Notes: a model not told the origin generated them from the sequence alone. Positions 9,226 to 17,562 are shown, numbered from the stretch's first letter. The stretch: DNA of 62,014 nt from Thauera sp. 28 (GCF_000310145.2 NZ_AMXA01000023.1:1-62014), one strand, 5' to 3'. Made by a program: numbers and translations.

Positions 9226-10113
9226 TCACCAGGCGTAGGCGTACTTGAGGTTGAAGCTGTCGGTCAGGCCGTGCGATTCACCGCTGACACCGCGCGAGTA
9301 GCGCACGGTGATCGACTGGTTGCCGTAGTAGCTGAACATCACACCGATACCGGCGGTCGTCTCGTGGCTGGCGGCCACCTCCGCCCCGGTGGCGCGGTTG
9401 GTCCAGCGCCCCTGGCGCTCGTAGTCGAGCGCGATGAAAGGCTGGACCGCGTCGCTGAGCTTGTATCCCAGCCGGTGGTTGGTATGGAACAGGGTGGCCG
9501 GACGAGCATCTGCAGCCGTCGACTTGCCGAAGAACACGAAACCGGCATCGGCGGTGTAACTGACGCGCTCGAACTGCACGTCCCAGAACAGGCTCGACAG
9601 GTTCTTCCATCCGTCACCGCCGCCAACATCCTGGTTGCCCACCGGCACCTGGAAGAAGGTCTGGAACCCGAGCGTCGAATTCGGCGTCGGCTTGTACCAG
9701 ATCGCCGGACCGGTCAGCGGATCGCCGATGCCGCTTGCGGAGCTGTTGGTCGCGTCATTGCGTACACCGACCTCGGGCAGGATCACCTCGTAGGCCAGGC
9801 CGATATTCGGGTTCGACTCGGGCGACCAGAAGCGCACGTACTTGGACAGGCCGACGATGGTCCTCGTCTTCGCTGCCGCGCGGCGGTCGTCGCCGCTGCC
9901 ATCCCACACCCGCGCACCGTTCTGGAAGGTGGCGTACTGCACGAACACGTTGAACGGCTCGAAGCCGACCGGCAGGTCGTACTCGTGCGGACCGATCACG
10001 TCCAGCGTGACCTGGGCCTGCGCCGTCACGGGTGCAGCAAGCGCTGCACAGACGGTGAGCAGCGGTAGCGCGCACTTGGATGCGCCTTGTCGCGAGCGAT
10101 GGTTCCTGAGCAT
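9226..10113 (-). CDS. Outer-membrane channel of the phenol-degradation MetA-like family
   Basis: The 295-residue protein has a clear signal peptide ending AAPVTAQA-QVTL. The mature part alternates polar and aromatic residues in strand-sized blocks and ends in an aromatic C-terminus (FNLKYAYAW), as in beta-barrel outer-membrane proteins. It resembles the DUF/PF13557 family encoded in aromatic and alcohol degradation clusters, thought to pass hydrophobic substrates. The ATG at 10113 is preceded by AGGAGA. A sigma-54 promoter lies 97 bases upstream on the same strand, so it is probably co-induced with the divergent acoA-like operon and the PQQ dehydrogenase, and brings substrate to the periplasm. 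Confidence 0.8.
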   Translation of the reverse strand: MLRNHRSRQGASKCALPLLTVCAALAAPVTAQAQVTLDVIGPHEYDLPVGFEPFNVFVQYATFQNGARVWDGSGDDRRAAAKTRTIVGLSKYVRFWSPESNPNIGLAYEVILPEVGVRNDATNSSASGIGDPLTGPAIWYKPTPNSTLGFQTFFQVPVGNQDVGGGDGWKNLSSLFWDVQFERVSYTADAGFVFFGKSTAADARPATLFHTNHRLGYKLSDAVQPFIALDYERQGRWTNRATGAEVAASHETTAGIGVMFSYYGNQSITVRYSRGVSGESHGLTDSFNLKYAYAW

Positions 10114-10209
10114 GGGTGTCTCCTTTTCTTCTCGTTCAAATGGATGAAATCGGGGTCGCAGGGCCTGCCCAGGACACCGCCTGGACGCCCCGCCCCGAGC
10201 CCATGCCAT

Positions 10210-10225
10210 TGCACGTTCGGTGCCA
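10210..10225 (-). promoter_or_regulatory. Sigma-54 promoter of the outer-membrane channel gene
   Basis: Read on the minus strand: TGGCACCGAACGTGCA, with correct GG-GC spacing and one deviation (GTGCA for TTGCA). It lies 97 bases upstream of the channel start, with the shared activator sites about 80-120 bases further upstream. Confidence 0.7.
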
Positions 10226-10303
10226 TGCCAGCCACCCCATATTAATCAACACCTTAGCCATCCCGAGCAGTCGCAGCGCAGTCGCATCTGTTGCATCCGG
10301 CGT

Positions 10304-10346
10304 GCGACATGTGTCGCCTCCGCTGCGACAGCCAGCCCCTTGTCGC
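10304..10346. promoter_or_regulatory. Shared activator-binding region between divergent sigma-54 promoters
   Basis: Two inverted repeats of the same half-site occur here: GCGACA-TG-TGTCGC (10304-10317) and GCGACA-N10-TGTCGC (10325-10346). They lie about 80 bases from the left promoter and about 95 from the right one, so one bound activator could serve both. The half-sites match those at 6427-6458. The rest of the 457-base gap between the genes holds no other gene. Confidence 0.7.
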
Positions 10347-10441
10347 GGCCCCTCTGGCGCCCCTGAAAGTCGCTTCGAAAAACAACCAAGCCTCTGTTTC
10401 AAATACGTTTTTATACCTTTCGATGCAACTCGGCACGGTGG

Positions 10442-10457
10442 TGGCACCGAAGTTGCA
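10442..10457 (+). promoter_or_regulatory. Sigma-54 promoter of the acoA-like operon
   Basis: TGGCACCGAAGTTGCA is a full match to the -24/-12 consensus with correct spacing, 114 bases upstream of the E1-alpha start. Confidence 0.87.
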
Positions 10458-10570
10458 AAGCAAGCCCCAGACGCGATGGCAATGCGAAGCGAGCACGGAC
10501 AGCACGACCGCAACCGCTTCCCGACCAGCGCGCGACCAGACGACCCAATCGACGAGGAGGCTTTGCAGCG

Positions 10571-11581
10571 ATGGATGCGACAAGCGAACAACTGCTGTGG
10601 ATGTACGAAAAAATGATCGAGATCCGGGAGTACGAGGAGACCATGGTCAAGGTCTATCTCGAAGGCAAGCTCCCGCCCAAGATCCAGAAGGGCCTGGCCT
10701 TCGACATCGGCGCCGGCCCTGTGCCGGGCGAGATGCACCTTGCCGCCGGCCAGGAACCCGTGGCCGTGGGCGTGTGCGCCCACCTGCGCCGCGACGACAC
10801 CGTGGTCGGGGCACACCGCCCGCACCACTTTGCGATCGCCAAGGACGTCGATCTGAACGCGATGACCGCCGAGATGTTCGGCAAGGTCACCGGCCTGGGT
10901 CGCGGCAAGGGCGGCCACATGCACCTGTTCGACCCCGCGGTGAAGTTCTCCTGCAGCGGCATCGTCGGTGCCGGCGCCCCGCAGGCCTGCGGTGCCGCAC
11001 TGGCGGCGAAGAAGCTCGGCACCGACGCGGTGGCGATCGCCTTCTTCGGCGAGGGCGCAGCCAACCAGGGCGCCTTCCACGAGGCGCTGAACCTGGCCGC
11101 ACTGTGGAAGCTGCCGGTGGTGTTCGTGGTCGAGGACAACAAGTACGGCATCTCGGTGGAGAAGTCCGCCTCCACCGCCATCGCCTCCAATGCCGATCGC
11201 GCCGCCGCCTACGGCATGCCGGGCGTGCTGGTGGAAAGAAACGACGCACTGGCGGTGTTCGAAGCCGCCGGCGCAGCGGTGGCGCGTGCCCGGCGCGGCG
11301 AGGGCCCCACCCTGATCGAGGTCAACACCGACCGCTACTTCGGCCACTTCCAGGGCGACCCGGAGACCTACCGTCCCAAGGACGAAGCGAAGACCCTGCG
11401 CCAGCACGACCCCATCCCCGCGCTCGCCACCCTGCTGCGCCAGCGCGACCTGCTCGACGACGAGGCCGATGCCGCACTGCGCACGCGCATCTCGGCGCGC
11501 GTCCAGGCGGCCTACGACTTCGGCCGCAACAGCCCCTACCCCGCGCCCGAAGACGCGCTGCTGCACGTGTTCGCCGACTGA
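10571..11581 (+). CDS. acoA: Thiamine-dependent dehydrogenase E1 alpha, AcoA-like
   Basis: This 336-residue protein belongs to the E1-alpha family of acetoin/2-oxoacid dehydrogenases. The thiamine diphosphate/Mg motif is GEGAANQGAFHEALN...VVEDNKYG (about residues 160-195), and the substrate-side block PGEMHLAAGQEP is AcoA-like. With the beta subunit encoded next it should cleave an alpha-hydroxyketone or decarboxylate an oxoacid, passing the acyl unit to lipoate. It is first in a tight operon: E1 alpha, E1 beta, lipoyl protein, E2, lipoate ligase. Acetoin is the default substrate by homology, but no acoX or E3 is present, so the true substrate may differ. Confidence 0.85.
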   Translation: MDATSEQLLWMYEKMIEIREYEETMVKVYLEGKLPPKIQKGLAFDIGAGPVPGEMHLAAGQEPVAVGVCAHLRRDDTVVGAHRPHHFAIAKDVDLNAMTAEMFGKVTGLGRGKGGHMHLFDPAVKFSCSGIVGAGAPQACGAALAAKKLGTDAVAIAFFGEGAANQGAFHEALNLAALWKLPVVFVVEDNKYGISVEKSASTAIASNADRAAAYGMPGVLVERNDALAVFEAAGAAVARARRGEGPTLIEVNTDRYFGHFQGDPETYRPKDEAKTLRQHDPIPALATLLRQRDLLDDEADAALRTRISARVQAAYDFGRNSPYPAPEDALLHVFAD

Positions 11582-11597
11582 GAACGAGGAGACCAAG

Positions 11598-12632
11598 ATG
11601 AGCACGACCACCACCACCCGCCGCCTGACCATGGCGCAGGCGATCGCCGAGGCCACTGCGCAGGAGATGGCGCGCGACGACCGCGTCTTCGTCATGGGCG
11701 AGGACGTCGGCAAGTACGGCGGCATCTTCAGCGCCACCACCGGGTTGCTCGACCAGTTCGGCCCCGAGCGCGTGATGGACACGCCGATCTCGGAGACCGG
11801 CTTCATGGGCGCCGCCCTGGGTGCCGCGGCCGAAGGCCTGCGCCCGATCTCGGAGCTGATGTTCGTCGATTTCTTCGGCGTCTGCTTCGACCAGATCTAC
11901 AACCACATCGCCAAGAACCACTACATGTCGGGCGGCGCCTGCAAGTACCCGCTGGTGATCACCACCGGCATCGGCGGCGGCTACAACGACGCCGCCCAGC
12001 ACTCGCAGTGCCTGTACTCGATCTTCGCCCACGTACCCGGCCTGAAGGTCGTCGTGCCGTCAAACGCCTATGACGCCAAGGGCCTGATGACGACCGCGAT
12101 CCGCGACGACAACCCGGTGGTCTTCCTCTATCACAAGGGCATCATGGGCTTGAGCTGGATGTCCTATTTCGAGGGCAGCACCAACGAAGTCCCCGAAGCG
12201 CAATACACCATCCCCTTCGGCCAGGCACGCATCGTCCGCGAGGGCAGCGACGTCACCATCGTGACGCTGTCGCAGATGGTGCAGAAATCGGTGCTGGCTG
12301 CCGATCAGCTCGCCGCCGAAGGCATCTCCGCCGAAGTGCTCGACCTGCGCACCCTGGTGCCGCTGGACCGCGCCGCCGTACTCGCCTCGGTGGCGAAAAC
12401 GGGCCGCCTGCTGGTCGCCGACGAGGACTACCTCAGCTACGGGCTGTCGGGCGAAATCGCCGCGCTGGTGGCGGAGAACCTGGACACCTTGCGCCTCAAG
12501 GCGCCGGTACGCCGCCTGGCCGTACCCGACGTACCCATCCCCTTCAGCCGTCCGCTCGAGCAGTTCGCCATTCCGCAAGTGGACAACATCGTCGCCAGCG
12601 TGCGCGGCCTGATGCGCTTCACGCTCGCTTGA
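11598..12632 (+). CDS. acoB: Thiamine-dependent dehydrogenase E1 beta, AcoB-like
   Basis: The 344-residue product has the two transketolase-like domains of E1 beta: a pyrimidine-binding domain (LTMAQAIAEATAQEMARDDRVFVMGEDVGKYGG, residues 9-41 region) and a C-terminal domain with EVLDLRTLVPLD and LLVADEDYLSYG. It pairs with the upstream alpha subunit as an alpha2beta2 enzyme. The start at 11598 follows an AACGAGGAG Shine-Dalgarno 16 bases after the acoA-like stop; a longer reading frame overlapping acoA is unlikely. Confidence 0.86.
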   Translation: MSTTTTTRRLTMAQAIAEATAQEMARDDRVFVMGEDVGKYGGIFSATTGLLDQFGPERVMDTPISETGFMGAALGAAAEGLRPISELMFVDFFGVCFDQIYNHIAKNHYMSGGACKYPLVITTGIGGGYNDAAQHSQCLYSIFAHVPGLKVVVPSNAYDAKGLMTTAIRDDNPVVFLYHKGIMGLSWMSYFEGSTNEVPEAQYTIPFGQARIVREGSDVTIVTLSQMVQKSVLAADQLAAEGISAEVLDLRTLVPLDRAAVLASVAKTGRLLVADEDYLSYGLSGEIAALVAENLDTLRLKAPVRRLAVPDVPIPFSRPLEQFAIPQVDNIVASVRGLMRFTLA

Positions 12633-12650
12633 TCATTCAGGAGACAAGAC

Positions 12651-12896
12651 ATGACCGACATCATCCTCGACGACGCGGTATGGGCCGACGTCGATGAAGG
12701 CACCGAAGCCCTGCTGCAGGAATGGCAGGTCAAGGAAGGCGACAGCGTGGAGGCCGGCCAGGTGCTTGGCGTGGCTGAGCTGGTCAAGACCAGCCACGAG
12801 ATCTTCGCACCGTCAGCGGGCCGCATTGTCAGGCTCAACGTCGCCGAGCAGGACACCTTCGCCCGCGGCACGGTGCTCGCGCAACTGGAGGCCTGA
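12651..12896 (+). CDS. Stand-alone lipoyl-domain protein (split E2, part 1)
   Basis: The whole 81-residue protein is one lipoyl/biotinyl domain. The modified lysine should be K46 in ELVKTSHEI, flanked by the paired half-domain hairpins (VKEGDSVEAGQVLG and the APSAGRIVRLNV turn). The motif lacks the MKM of biotin carriers and is nearer to lipoyl and GcvH-type sites. It would carry the acyl group between the E1 and the separate E2 catalytic domain. Nothing else is fused: no linker, no subunit-binding domain. It lies 18 bases after the E1 beta stop and 3 bases before the E2 start. Confidence 0.82.
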   Translation: MTDIILDDAVWADVDEGTEALLQEWQVKEGDSVEAGQVLGVAELVKTSHEIFAPSAGRIVRLNVAEQDTFARGTVLAQLEA

Positions 12897-12899
12897 GCC

Positions 12900-13616
12900 A
12901 TGACCACGAGCGTGGCGGCGAGCGCCGCCCCCTCAAGCAGCGCGGTCGCCGAGCGCCGTACGGTCGCGCTCAGCGGCCTGCGCGGCGCGATCGCACGCAA
13001 CATGGCGCAGGGCTGGCAGGCACCACGGGTGGCGCACTCGGTGGACGTCGACCTGAGCCGCGTCGAAACCCTGCGCGCCGAGCGCGCGGCGGCCGGCGAG
13101 AAGCTCAGCCTGAACACCCTGGTGATCCACGCGGTGTCGCGAGCGCTGCGCAGCCATCCGCGGCTGAACGCGCTCATGCGCGAAAAGGAAATCGAGCTCG
13201 TCGACGACATCAACATCGGCATCGCCGTCGCCCTCGACGATGGCCTGATGGTGCCGGTCGTGCGTCAGGCCGACACCAAGCCGCTGGCCGCACTGGCGGC
13301 AGAGGCCCGCCAGCTCGCCGAAGGCGCGCGCACCGGCGCGCTCACGGGCGGGGCCTACCAGCGCGGCACCTTCACCGTGACCAACCTTGGCGGCACCTGC
13401 GTCGACCGCTTCAGCCCGGTCATCAATCCGCCCCAGGTCGCCATCCTCGGCGTCGGCCGCACGCGCCAGCAAGCGGTGGTGAAGGACGGCAGCGTGGTCG
13501 CCGCGGCGGTCGCCAACCTGACCCTGGTGTTCGACCACCGCGCGGTCGATGGCTACCCGGCCGCGCTCTTCCTCGGCGAGGTCGCGCGCCGGCTGGAACA
13601 GGCGGAGTTCGACTGA
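12900..13616 (+). CDS. E2 acyltransferase catalytic domain (split E2, part 2)
   Basis: At 238 residues this is only the catalytic domain of a 2-oxoacid dehydrogenase E2, which normally follows lipoyl and E3-binding domains in one chain. The catalytic signature is DHRAVDG at 212-218, with His213. Other family blocks are RGAIARNMAQGW and GTFTVTNLGG. It should transfer the acyl group from lipoyl-lysine to CoA. No peripheral subunit-binding domain is visible, so recruitment of E1 and E3 must differ from the textbook complex. It follows the lipoyl protein by 3 bases and its TGA overlaps the next ATG by one base. Confidence 0.85.
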   Translation: MTTSVAASAAPSSSAVAERRTVALSGLRGAIARNMAQGWQAPRVAHSVDVDLSRVETLRAERAAAGEKLSLNTLVIHAVSRALRSHPRLNALMREKEIELVDDINIGIAVALDDGLMVPVVRQADTKPLAALAAEARQLAEGARTGALTGGAYQRGTFTVTNLGGTCVDRFSPVINPPQVAILGVGRTRQQAVVKDGSVVAAAVANLTLVFDHRAVDGYPAALFLGEVARRLEQAEFD

Positions 13617-14386
13617 TGCCCGTCGCCGCCCTCGCCTCCTCCAGCACCCGCCGCCGGCCGGGCGCGGCCGGCACTGCCCTGACCCTGGTACGCGCCACGG
13701 CCGAGCAGGACTGGAACACCCGCCAGCTCGCCACGCCGGTGACGGCGCCACGGGTGCGCGTGTGGGCCTACCCGGCACCCGGCGTGGTGTTCGGCTGCGC
13801 TCAGGCGGCGCTGCATGGCGAAGCGCTGCGGGCGGCGCGTACCCAGTGTGAGCTGGTGCAGCGCCGTGCCGGCGGCGGCGCCGTACTCACCGGTCCGTGG
13901 ATGCTGTCATCGTCGATCGTGCTGCCACCGCAGCACCGCCTGCTGGCCGGCGGCACCGTCACCAGCTATCGCTGGCTCGGCATCCTCCACGCCGGCCTGC
14001 TGCGCGACTTCGGCATCGCGGCGCATGCGCTGGCGCCGGACGAGCTCGCCCGTCGTCCGTCCGACCCCGCCCTGGCCTGGGCCTGCTTCGGCGGGCTGTC
14101 GCCCTGGGAGGTGATCGCCGGCGGCCGCAAGCTTGTCGGCCTGGCCCAGCTGCGCCGCCAGCAGGGCGTGCTGCTCACCACGGGCACGCTGCTGCAGCGT
14201 CCGGACTGGTCGCTGCTGTGTCGTGCACTCGGGCGCCCCGACGACGATGTCGCCCGCCTCGATGCCGCCACCACCTCATGCGCAGACCAGCTCGGCACCT
14301 CGATCCACATCGAAACCCTGGCCGACAGCCTGCAGCAGATGCTGACCGACGTGCTCGGCGATTGCGAGCCGGAGAACGGCAGCTGA
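13616..14386 (+). CDS. Lipoate-protein ligase A family protein
   Basis: The 256-residue product is a member of the lipoate/biotin ligase fold. RRAGGGAV at 83-90 is the characteristic RRxxGGG block, and GGRKLVGLAQ (about residues 170-179) contains the lysine that contacts lipoyl-AMP. TTGTLL follows as in LplA. It is translationally coupled to the E2 gene (TGATG overlap), which suggests dedicated lipoylation of the small lipoyl protein in the same operon. An octanoyl- or lipoyl-transferase role is the alternative, since several LplA relatives are transferases. It lacks the separate C-terminal accessory domain of E. coli LplA. Confidence 0.78.
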   Translation: MPVAALASSSTRRRPGAAGTALTLVRATAEQDWNTRQLATPVTAPRVRVWAYPAPGVVFGCAQAALHGEALRAARTQCELVQRRAGGGAVLTGPWMLSSSIVLPPQHRLLAGGTVTSYRWLGILHAGLLRDFGIAAHALAPDELARRPSDPALAWACFGGLSPWEVIAGGRKLVGLAQLRRQQGVLLTTGTLLQRPDWSLLCRALGRPDDDVARLDAATTSCADQLGTSIHIETLADSLQQMLTDVLGDCEPENGS

Positions 14387-14453
14387 CACACCCGCAGCCC
14401 CCGATTCCGCAGAGAACCGGCCGCAAGGCCTCGATAACAGCAAGGAGACAACC

Positions 14454-15035
14454 ATGAGCAACACAACATCACGCCCACCGATGCGCGTCGTCGAAAAGCG
14501 CATCACCTTCTCCCGTCGCGGCTTCCTCAAGGGTGGCGGCATGGCCGCCCTCGGCGTCGGGGCGCTGAGCACCGCCACGCTGATGCTGCCGGCCAGCGAG
14601 GCGCTGGCCGCCAACTTCAAGGTCCTCGGCGCCAGCACCGGCAAGACCCTGCTGCAGCTGGCGCGCGACATCTTCCCCCACGACCGCATCTCGGACCGCT
14701 ACTACCTGCAGGCGCTCGAGCCCCTGGAGGCGCAGGCCGGGCAGGACGAAAAGCTCAAGACCCTGCTGACCGAGGGCGTGGCCGCACTCGACCGGCTGGC
14801 GAAGCTGCGCTTCAAGAAGGCCTACACCGACCTGCCCAAGGAAAGCGACCGCCTGACGCTGCTCTACGTCATCGAGCACGGCGCCTTCTTCCAGAAGGTG
14901 AAGGGCCACCTGGTCACCGGCTTCTACGACAACAAGGCGGTGTGGCAGCTGTTCGGCTACGAAGGCTCGTCCTGGGAAAAGGGCGGCTACATCAACCGTG
15001 GCTTCGACGACATCGACTGGCTGGACGAAGCCTGA
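14454..15035 (+). CDS. Tat-exported small subunit of a GMC dehydrogenase (gluconate 2-dehydrogenase subunit 3 type)
   Basis: This 193-residue protein starts with a twin-arginine signal (SRRGFLKGG at about 21-29, then a hydrophobic stretch ending ASEALA-ANF). The mature part resembles the gluconate 2-dehydrogenase subunit 3 family, which accompanies a signal-less GMC flavoprotein and carries it across the membrane by hitch-hiking. That flavoprotein is encoded 41 bases downstream. The gene sits 67 bases after the lipoate ligase stop with no promoter that I can recognise between them, so it may belong to the same transcript. An AAGGAGA site supports the start. Confidence 0.82.
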   Translation: MSNTTSRPPMRVVEKRITFSRRGFLKGGGMAALGVGALSTATLMLPASEALAANFKVLGASTGKTLLQLARDIFPHDRISDRYYLQALEPLEAQAGQDEKLKTLLTEGVAALDRLAKLRFKKAYTDLPKESDRLTLLYVIEHGAFFQKVKGHLVTGFYDNKAVWQLFGYEGSSWEKGGYINRGFDDIDWLDEA

Positions 15036-15076
15036 CCCGCCGACCCTGACACACAACAACACCAAGGAGACACATC

Positions 15077-16651
15077 ATGAGCGCGAAATTCTCGCTGGAC
15101 GACGACAGCGTGGTGGTCATCGTCGGCTCGGGCGCTGGCGGCGGCACACTGGCCGACGAACTGACCAAACGCGGGGTGAATGTCGTCATCCTCGAAGCGG
15201 GCAAGCACTACACCCAGAACGACTTCGAGAACGACGAGTGGGCGATGTTCCACAAGATCTCGTGGCTGGACAAGCGCATTTCGGCCGGCGGCTGGCATCA
15301 CACCGACACCTATCCCAACCTGCCGGCCTGGATCGTCAAGGGCGTGGGCGGCTCGACCATGCACTTCTCGGGGCTGGCGCTGCGCTTCCTGCCGCACGAT
15401 TTCCGCATCAAGAGCACCTATGGCACGGTCGATGGCGCCAACGTGCTCGACTGGCCGATCAGCTACGAGGAGCTCGCGCCCTACTACGATATCGCCGAAC
15501 GCAAGATGGGCGTGGCCGGCACCAAGGCCAGCGGTCTGCCCGAGATGCCGCCGAACAACCACTACAAGGTGATCGCGGCTGGCGCGAAGAAGGTCGGCTA
15601 CAAGGACATCAGCCGGCCGGTCGCCTCCAACACCCGAGCCAACGACGGCCGCCCGGCCTGTCAGCAGATCGGCTTCTGCATGCAGGGCTGCAAGATCGGC
15701 GCCAAGTGGTCGACGCTGTACTCGGAAATCCCGCGCGCCATCGAAACCGGCCATGCCGAGCTGCGCCCGCAGAGCATGGTGCTCAGGATCGAGCACGACA
15801 AGAGCGGCAAGGCCAGCGGCGTGCTCTACGCCGACAAGGACGGCCGCCAGCACCTGCAGAAGGCGCGCGTGGTGTGCGTGGCCGGCAACTCGATCGAATC
15901 GCCGCGGCTGCTGCTGAACTCCGCCTCCAGCCTGTTCCCGAACGGGCTGGCAAACTCCTCGGGCCAGGTCGGCAAGAACTACATGAACCACACCACGGCG
16001 GCCGCGATCGCGATCCACAAGGGGCCGGTGTACATGTACCGCGGCTTCGACATCGCCGCGGTGATCTCTGACGAGGCCCAGCTCAACCCCGACCGCGGCT
16101 TCCTCGGCGGCTACCACCTCGAGGGCCTGGCGCTGCACCTGCCCTTCACCGCCGCGTTCATGAAGCCGGGCGGCTGGGGACGCGAGGTCACCTCGGCGCT
16201 GGAGCAGTACGACCACATGAGCTGCGTGTGGGTGTGCGGCGAGGACATGCCGCAGGAAGAGAACAGCATCACCCTGCACCCGACCGAGAAGGACCAGTAC
16301 GGCCTGCCCATCCCGATCGTGACCAAGACCGACCACACCAACGACGCCGCGATGCGCCGCCACGGCCTGGCCGCGTGGCGCAAGGTGTCGGAGGCGGTGG
16401 GGGCGACCCGCGTCATCGACATGCCGCCCTATCCGGCGAGCCACAACATGGGCACCAACCGCATGAGCGCCAACGCCCGCGACGGCGTGGTGAACAAGTG
16501 GGGCCAGACCCACGACATCAAGAACCTGTTCATCTCCGACGGCAGCCAGTTCACCTCCAGCTCGGCGGCCAACCCGACCCTGACCATCGTCGCGCTGGCG
16601 GTGCGCCAGGCCGAACACATCGCCAACGCCATGCAGCGCCGCGAACTCTGA
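15077..16651 (+). CDS. GMC-family FAD-dependent dehydrogenase
   Basis: The 524-residue protein has the FAD-binding start VVIVGSGAGGGTLADEL and the GMC C-terminal active-site region, with His456 in ASHNMGTNRM and Asn499 in SSSAANPTLTI. It has no signal of its own; export is probably with the Tat subunit encoded upstream. Cys195, Cys201 and Cys205 (spacing CX5CX3C) match the cysteines that hold a 3Fe-4S cluster in the bacterial FAD glucose dehydrogenases, which suggests direct electron output. The usual multiheme cytochrome subunit is not encoded here. It probably oxidises an alcohol or sugar-like hydroxyl in the periplasm, either the same substrate as the PQQ enzyme or its product. Confidence 0.88.
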   Translation: MSAKFSLDDDSVVVIVGSGAGGGTLADELTKRGVNVVILEAGKHYTQNDFENDEWAMFHKISWLDKRISAGGWHHTDTYPNLPAWIVKGVGGSTMHFSGLALRFLPHDFRIKSTYGTVDGANVLDWPISYEELAPYYDIAERKMGVAGTKASGLPEMPPNNHYKVIAAGAKKVGYKDISRPVASNTRANDGRPACQQIGFCMQGCKIGAKWSTLYSEIPRAIETGHAELRPQSMVLRIEHDKSGKASGVLYADKDGRQHLQKARVVCVAGNSIESPRLLLNSASSLFPNGLANSSGQVGKNYMNHTTAAAIAIHKGPVYMYRGFDIAAVISDEAQLNPDRGFLGGYHLEGLALHLPFTAAFMKPGGWGREVTSALEQYDHMSCVWVCGEDMPQEENSITLHPTEKDQYGLPIPIVTKTDHTNDAAMRRHGLAAWRKVSEAVGATRVIDMPPYPASHNMGTNRMSANARDGVVNKWGQTHDIKNLFISDGSQFTSSSAANPTLTIVALAVRQAEHIANAMQRREL

Positions 16652-16718
16652 GCCTCAGCGTGCAGCCTCGGGCACACCGCCGGGGCCACATCCTCAACCA
16701 CAAGAAACGGAGACATCC

Positions 16719-17333
16719 ATGAGCCAGACAAACAGCTTTCGCCGCATCCTGTCGGCGGCCATGATCAGCGCCGGCCTGGCCGCCGCCAGCCTGCCCGCGC
16801 AGGCCGAACCGATCCCGGGCATGCGCGGCATGCAGCACATCGGCATCACGGTGCCGAACATGAACGAGGCCGTCGCCTTCTTCCGCGACATCCTCGGCTG
16901 CGAACCCTCATTCACCTTCGGCACCTTCAAGTTCGACGACGACTGGATGGCGCGCCATCTCGACGTGCATCCGCGCGCCACGATCAGCGACTTCCAGATG
17001 GTCCGCTGCGGCAACGGCACCAACCTCGAGGTCTTCGAGTACACCGCCCCCGACCAGAACCGTCGCGGCCCCCGCAACAGCGACATCGGCGGCCACCACC
17101 TCGCCTTCTACGTCGATGACATGGATGCGGCCGTCAGCTACCTCAAGGCCAAGGGCGTGCGCGTGCTCGACTCGCCGAGCACCTTCACCGAAGGCCCTGC
17201 GGCCGGGCTAACCTGGGTCTATTTCCTCGCGCCCTGGGGGCTGCAGCTCGAACTCGTGAGTGCCCCGAACGGCATGGCCCACGAGAAGACACTGCAGCGC
17301 AAGCTCTGGGACCCGCGCTTCCCCGCCAGCTGA
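16719..17333 (+). CDS. Exported VOC-superfamily (glyoxalase-like) protein
   Basis: The 204-residue protein has a Sec signal peptide (ILSAAMISAGLAAASLPAQA-EP) followed by a vicinal-oxygen-chelate fold with paired beta-alpha-beta-beta-beta modules. Candidate metal ligands are the His in MQHIGITV, the His pair in GGHHLAFYV and the Glu in LQLELVS. VOC proteins include glyoxalase I, dioxygenases and epimerases, which are usually cytosolic, so export is notable. It could isomerise or bind the product of the periplasmic dehydrogenases. It is last in the plus-strand run and is followed by a terminator. Confidence 0.8.
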   Translation: MSQTNSFRRILSAAMISAGLAAASLPAQAEPIPGMRGMQHIGITVPNMNEAVAFFRDILGCEPSFTFGTFKFDDDWMARHLDVHPRATISDFQMVRCGNGTNLEVFEYTAPDQNRRGPRNSDIGGHHLAFYVDDMDAAVSYLKAKGVRVLDSPSTFTEGPAAGLTWVYFLAPWGLQLELVSAPNGMAHEKTLQRKLWDPRFPAS

Positions 17334-17421
17334 CTCCCGCCCCAGCCCGCATGCTCCCGGGGCGCCCATGCGCCGCGGGCTCGGCGGTTTCCCATGCCTG
17401 ACTCCCTCCTCCAGGCGTTTT

Positions 17422-17456
17422 GCGGGGCGTGCCGTCAAGGCCGCCCCGCCCTTTTC
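17422..17456 (+). terminator. Intrinsic terminator after the VOC gene
   Basis: GCGGGGCG (17422-17429) pairs with CGCCCCGC (17442-17449) and is followed by CCTTTTCT. It separates the catabolic transcript from the regulator gene. Confidence 0.72.
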
Positions 17457-17562
17457 TGTTGAGCCGCAGGGAAGGGCGGAGTAACTTGTACCGTCACACA
17501 CAGAGACCGAACCATGGTCCGCACCGGGCACCCGCATGACACTGCCCGGAAGAGGAGACGAG

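Noticed and set aside
10571-12632. E1 alpha and beta as ordinary pyruvate or branched-chain dehydrogenase
   Set aside because: AcoR-type regulator, sigma-54 promoter and AcoA-like sequence blocks favour the acetoin-type family, although the substrate stays open.
12651-12896. Small carrier as a biotin carrier protein
   Set aside because: The modified-lysine motif lacks MKM, and E1, E2 and lipoate ligase genes surround it.
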